NCBI GenBank assembly: GCA_017935565.1
Contig: JAGBHK010000022.1
Span: forward strand, 124,001 to 188,000
From: Lachnospiraceae bacterium
Lineage (GTDB): Bacteria; Bacillota; Clostridia; Lachnospirales; Lachnospiraceae
Length of the DNA stretch: 64,000 bases
Direction: 5' to 3'
Part shown: piece after piece, positions 60,766 to 64,000 of the stretch
How positions within the stretch are numbered: position 1 is the stretch's first letter
Layout: the number at the start of each line of letters is the position of its first letter
Notes under the pieces: model-generated
Databases searched by the model: none
The model's input: only the letters and a program-made list of their open reading frames with translations
What the model was told of the DNA's origin: nothing
Program-made: the position numbers and the translations under genes

Positions 60766-61461
60766 ATGAAGGCATTAGTTTTGTTTAGTGGTGGTGTGGA
60801 TTCGTCTACTTGCTTGGCATTAGCAGTAGAGAAGTATGGAAGTGAGAATGTTATAGCATTATCAATTTCCTATGGACAGAAACATGAAAGAGAAATTGAG
60901 TCGGCTGAGGCAATTGCAAAACATTATAATGTTAAATTAATGTATATTAATTTGGCAAAATTGTTTTTGTATAGTGATTCTTCATTACTTTCGCATTCAG
61001 ATAAGGAAATTCCTCATGAAGAATATGCGGCGCAACTAGAAAAAACACATGGAACTCCTGTGTCTACTTATGTTCCATTTAGAAATGGTTTATTCCTTGC
61101 TACTGCAGCAAATATTGCTATTTCAAAGGGCTGCGAAGTTATTTATTATGGTGCCCATAGTGATGATGCAGCAGGAAATGCATATCCGGATTGTAGTGAT
61201 GTTTTCAATGATGCAATGAACAAGGCAATATACGAAGGTAGTGGAAGAAGTGTGCATATTGAGGCGCCTTTTGTTAACTTGAACAAAGCAGGGATTGTTC
61301 GCGAGGGATTGAGACTAAAGGTTCCTTATGAATATTCATGGAGCTGCTATGAAGGTGATGAGAAACCATGTTGTAAATGTGGTACATGTCTTGATAGAAT
61401 TAAGGCATTTAAGGAAAATGGAGTTGATGATCCATTGCTTGTTAAATATAAATTAGTTTAA
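60766..61461 (+). CDS. queC: 7-cyano-7-deazaguanine synthase QueC
   Basis: The 231-residue ATP-dependent enzyme has the PP-loop [15 protein letters not shown] at the N-terminus and the C-terminal zinc motif [18 protein letters not shown]. It converts carboxydeazaguanine to preQ0. It starts 4 bases after folE behind AGGAGG. Confidence 0.95.
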   Translation: MKALVLFSGGVDSSTCLALAVEKYGSENVIALSISYGQKHEREIESAEAIAKHYNVKLMYINLAKLFLYSDSSLLSHSDKEIPHEEYAAQLEKTHGTPVSTYVPFRNGLFLATAANIAISKGCEVIYYGAHSDDAAGNAYPDCSDVFNDAMNKAIYEGSGRSVHIEAPFVNLNKAGIVREGLRLKVPYEYSWSCYEGDEKPCCKCGTCLDRIKAFKENGVDDPLLVKYKLV

Positions 61462-61474
61462 TTTGGAGGCAAAA

Positions 61475-61972
61475 ATGAGCGGAAGAAGTATGGAGGAGAC
61501 AGAAGGTATAAGTCTTCTTGGAAATCAAGGAACAAAGTATCCGGATAATTACGCACCGGAAGTGTTGGAGACATTTATAAATAAACATATGGATAATGAC
61601 TATTTTGTTAAGTTTAATTGTCCTGAGTTTACAAGTCTTTGTCCAATTACAGGGCAACCAGATTTTGCAACAATAACAATATCTTACATTCCTGATGTAA
61701 GAATGGTTGAGAGTAAGTCTTTGAAATTATATTTATTCAGTTTTAGAAATCATGGTGATTTTCATGAAGATTGCGTAAATATTATTATGAAAGACCTTAT
61801 CAAACTGATGGATCCTAAATATATTGAAGTATGGGGAAAATTCACACCAAGAGGCGGAATTTCAATAGATCCATACTGTAATTATGGAAAACCAGGAACA
61901 AAATGGGAAGAAATGGCAAACAACAGATTGCTTCAACATGATATGTATCCTGAAAGGGTGGATAATAGATAA
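61475..61972 (+). CDS. queF: NADPH-dependent preQ0 reductase QueF
   Basis: The 165-residue enzyme reduces preQ0 to preQ1, the riboswitch ligand. The catalytic Cys is in [14 protein letters not shown] and the QueF motif follows in [24 protein letters not shown] 61475 follows GGAGG. As last gene of the operon it makes the molecule that should shut the operon off. Confidence 0.95.
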   Translation: MSGRSMEETEGISLLGNQGTKYPDNYAPEVLETFINKHMDNDYFVKFNCPEFTSLCPITGQPDFATITISYIPDVRMVESKSLKLYLFSFRNHGDFHEDCVNIIMKDLIKLMDPKYIEVWGKFTPRGGISIDPYCNYGKPGTKWEEMANNRLLQHDMYPERVDNR

Positions 61973-62006
61973 ATACCACTAAAAACAAATCAATATTAAA
62001 AATGTC

Positions 62007-62058
62007 AAAAATCCGTTTAAATATTTATTGTTTTATGATATAATATTATACGGATTTT
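62007..62058 (+). promoter_or_regulatory. Inverted repeat around the deacetylase promoter
   Basis: AAAATCCGT (62007-62015) and ACGGATTTT (62050-62058) form 9-bp arms that enclose a TTTAAA / TATAAT pair (62016-62021 and 62039-62044, spacer 17). The arms could bind a regulator on each side of the promoter. Confidence 0.42.
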
Positions 62059-62106
62059 GGATTTTATAATATCCTGTATTTCCAATATGATTTGGAGGTG
62101 GATTTA

Positions 62107-63120
62107 TTGTCAGATACTAATCAGCCAAATGAGGTTGTAAGCGACAGAAGACGTCGAGTAAATAGATTGAAAAAAATGATAATAATTACAGCCTTGATAC
62201 TAATCATTATTCCAATTATATTATGCGTATTTCTTATGATAAAAGTATCGAGTCTGCAAAAAACAGTAGATGAGTTGATGGATTTAAAGCAAAGTGGTGC
62301 TATCGTCGCTCAGAAGAATAATAGTGGTAAAACATATTATGTGTATGCCAGTGATTTACAGAAAAATGAGCAAACATTAGATTATATTATTGAGTCGAAA
62401 CCACTTGATAATTCCAATGACATTGCATCAACGGACGATGCAGGAGTGGGTGATATAATTGTTGATGACACTCAAGATGATATCGAAAAAGAAGAACAAG
62501 TTGATACAGGAAAATATGTCTACTTAACTTTCGATGATGGACCCAGTATTCAAACTGAAAAGATTCTTGAGATATTAGACGAACATAATGTAAAGGCTAC
62601 ATTTTTTGTAGTTGGAAAAAACGATGAAGAATCATATGCCAGATATAAGGCTATTGTAGATAGTGGTAATTCAATTGGTCTTCATTCATACACACATGAT
62701 TATGCACAGATATATGCTTCTGTGGAAAATTTTGAAGCAGATTTAAATAGAATCAGTGATACAGTGTACGAAGCTACGGGGGTACGAACTATGTTGTACA
62801 GATTCCCTGGCGGTAGTTCAAATTCAATTGCTGATGATATATATGTATTTACAAAGTATTTAACTGAACATGGCTATACATATTATGACTGGAACTCATC
62901 AAGTAGAGATGCAGCTTCAGTAATGCCTACAAAGGAAGCTATTATAGAGACAGTGCTTTCAGAGGTTAGTGGCAAGGACAATGTAGTTGTGTTGATGCAT
63001 GATTCTGCGAGAAAAGAATCGACTGTTGAGGCTTTACCGGAATTGATTGTAAAACTTAAAGAAATGGGTTATACAATCAAAGGTCTTGATGAAAATTCTA
63101 AACCGGTACAACATAGATAA
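62107..63120 (+). CDS. Membrane-anchored polysaccharide deacetylase (NodB type)
   Basis: The 337-residue protein starts at TTG 62107 behind GGAGGTG. A basic N-terminus and one membrane segment (about 25-47) anchor it; the catalytic part (about 138-335) has the NodB motifs LTFDDGP (metal and catalytic Asp), HSYTHDY, RFPGGSSN, DWNSSSRDA and VVLMHD. It would remove acetyl groups from wall glycan. It is probably monocistronic with its own promoter. Confidence 0.9.
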   Translation: MSDTNQPNEVVSDRRRRVNRLKKMIIITALILIIIPIILCVFLMIKVSSLQKTVDELMDLKQSGAIVAQKNNSGKTYYVYASDLQKNEQTLDYIIESKPLDNSNDIASTDDAGVGDIIVDDTQDDIEKEEQVDTGKYVYLTFDDGPSIQTEKILEILDEHNVKATFFVVGKNDEESYARYKAIVDSGNSIGLHSYTHDYAQIYASVENFEADLNRISDTVYEATGVRTMLYRFPGGSSNSIADDIYVFTKYLTEHGYTYYDWNSSSRDAASVMPTKEAIIETVLSEVSGKDNVVVLMHDSARKESTVEALPELIVKLKEMGYTIKGLDENSKPVQHR

Positions 63121-63142
63121 AATATTTTGATGGAGGAAAAAC

Positions 63143-63937
63143 ATGAGTTTTTTAAAGGAATTAAAAGAAGATTTTGGACAGGCAATGAACGAGTTGATAA
63201 ATGACGAGGCTGTGGAAGAAACAGCACAGGCAGAAAATGTAGAAGAACCAGTTGCCGAAGAAACAGCACAGGAAGTATCTGATGAAGCAGAAGTTAACAC
63301 ATTGGATATGGATTCGATTAATGAAATGTTATCAGATGATAGTGTATCTGAAGAAACTGTAGTGGAGGAAGATATGGATAGTGCAATGTTACAGGATATT
63401 TTGGATGAACTTGAAGAAGATGAAGAAGAGGTTGAAGAAGAAACTGTAGAAGAGACAGTGACAGACGATGATGTTGCCTCTGATGAAGTTACAGAGATTA
63501 CAAAAGGTACTGTAATCGAAGGTAATATTTCATCAAATGGTTCATTGAATGTATATGGTAAGATTAAAGGTAATGTATCATGTAAGGGCAAATTGATGAT
63601 AGCAGGTGTTATTGTTGGTGAGTCTAGTGCAAAAGAGATTTTTGTAAACAATGCAAATGTTGATGGTGATATTAAGAGTGAAGGTACTATTAAGATTGCA
63701 AATGGTTCAGTAATTATCGGTAATGTTATTGCTACATCAGCAGTTGTTGCTGGTGCTGTAAAGGGTGATATCGATGTGCATGGTCCTGTAATCGTTGATG
63801 GTACAGCTGTAGTAAAGGGTGATATTAAATCTCGTTCAGTACAGATTAACAATGGTGCTGCTATTGAAGGTTTCTGTTCACAGTGCTACGCTGATATTGA
63901 TTACAAGGCATTGTTTGATGAAACATTTGGTAAATAA
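63143..63937 (+). CDS. Bactofilin-family polymer protein with acidic N-terminus
   Basis: The 264-residue protein has a very acidic N-terminal region (about 12-115, rich in Glu, Asp, Val) and a C-terminal bactofilin beta-helix (about 118-250) of repeated strands with small residues: TVIEGNISSNGSLNVYGKIKG, NVSCKGKLMIAGVIVG, VNNANVDGDIKSEG (each a rung). Bactofilins form cytoskeletal filaments that place wall enzymes; the deacetylase upstream could be a partner. Confidence 0.86.
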   Translation: MSFLKELKEDFGQAMNELINDEAVEETAQAENVEEPVAEETAQEVSDEAEVNTLDMDSINEMLSDDSVSEETVVEEDMDSAMLQDILDELEEDEEEVEEETVEETVTDDDVASDEVTEITKGTVIEGNISSNGSLNVYGKIKGNVSCKGKLMIAGVIVGESSAKEIFVNNANVDGDIKSEGTIKIANGSVIIGNVIATSAVVAGAVKGDIDVHGPVIVDGTAVVKGDIKSRSVQINNGAAIEGFCSQCYADIDYKALFDETFGK

Positions 63938-63956
63938 GTGAAAGGAAATAATTCTT

Positions 63957-64000
63957 ATGAGCGAATACAAGAGAGTTGTTTTAAAACTTAGCGGAGAAGC
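63957..64000 (+). CDS. pyrH: UMP kinase, 5' end only
   Basis: The first 14 codons read MSEYKRVVLKLSGEA, the UMP-kinase start with KLSGEA of the phosphate-binding loop. ATG 63957 follows AAAGGA. The gene runs off the window. Confidence 0.85.
   Translation, partial: MSEYKRVVLKLSGE

Noticed and set aside
63034-63852. Minus-strand Ser/Thr-rich open frame
   Set aside because: It is the antisense of the acidic bactofilin gene; the Ser-rich product only mirrors Glu/Asp codons.
1-64000. CRISPR arrays, tRNA and rRNA genes
   Set aside because: No regularly spaced repeats with spacers, no cloverleaf candidates and no rRNA-like sequence were noticed on reading.

Overview
The window is low-GC Clostridia DNA, most likely Lachnospiraceae. 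Evidence: a mraZ-to-ftsZ division cluster running into spoIIGA-sigE-sigG (an endospore-former arrangement), TTG/GTG starts behind strong GGAGG sites, a preQ1 riboswitch ahead of a queuosine operon, and many small Clostridia-type families (YlmC/YmxH, YqeG, DUF1540, bactofilin). The genus cannot be fixed from sequence alone.

Bases 1-27,060 are an AT-rich accessory region ending at a Tn916-like integrase just upstream of ychF. From left to right it holds: an agr quorum-sensing locus in the order A-C-D-B with a small secreted protein and an ABC exporter (315-6462); a three-gene ABC-3C conflict system (6872-10518); a second, orphan AgrD-type peptide with its own secreted protein, lipoprotein and ABC exporter (10750-15854); an XRE regulator; a convergent ATP-grasp / large NTPase-like pair bracketed by near-perfect 80-90 bp inverted repeats (16352-19960); two unrecognised genes; a XerC-type recombinase; and an element-end module of resolvase-like small genes, XRE, MazF/PemK, Xis and Int.

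Bases 27,117-52,000 are mainly chromosomal backbone: ychF, lgt, an ECF sigma/anti-sigma pair between two nearly identical terminators, the division and wall cluster (mraZ, rsmH, ftsL, two class B PBPs, mraY, murD, ftsW, murA, divIB, ftsZ), sporulation genes (spoIIGA, sigE, sigG, ylmC-like), nrdR, yqeG, a GntR-controlled ABC transporter on the minus strand and a DUF1540 protein.

Bases 52,079-64,000 hold infC (AUU start, structured leader)-rpmI-rplT; a four-gene signalling operon (GAF-GGDEF, TIR-zinc ribbon, REC-class III nucleotide cyclase, coiled-coil protein) whose last two members share a tandem PGDYG-like C-terminal region; a preQ1-controlled queD-queE-folE-queC-queF operon; a polysaccharide deacetylase; a bactofilin; and the start of pyrH.

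The most interesting points are: (i) a nearly identical 21-nt element at the same distance from the -10 box upstream of both the ABC-3C operon and the orphan agrD operon, suggesting quorum control of a defence system; (ii) the inverted-repeat-bracketed ATP-grasp/NTPase-like module; (iii) the GGDEF-TIR-cyclase-PGDYG operon, whose cyclase lacks the usual ATP-selecting residues.
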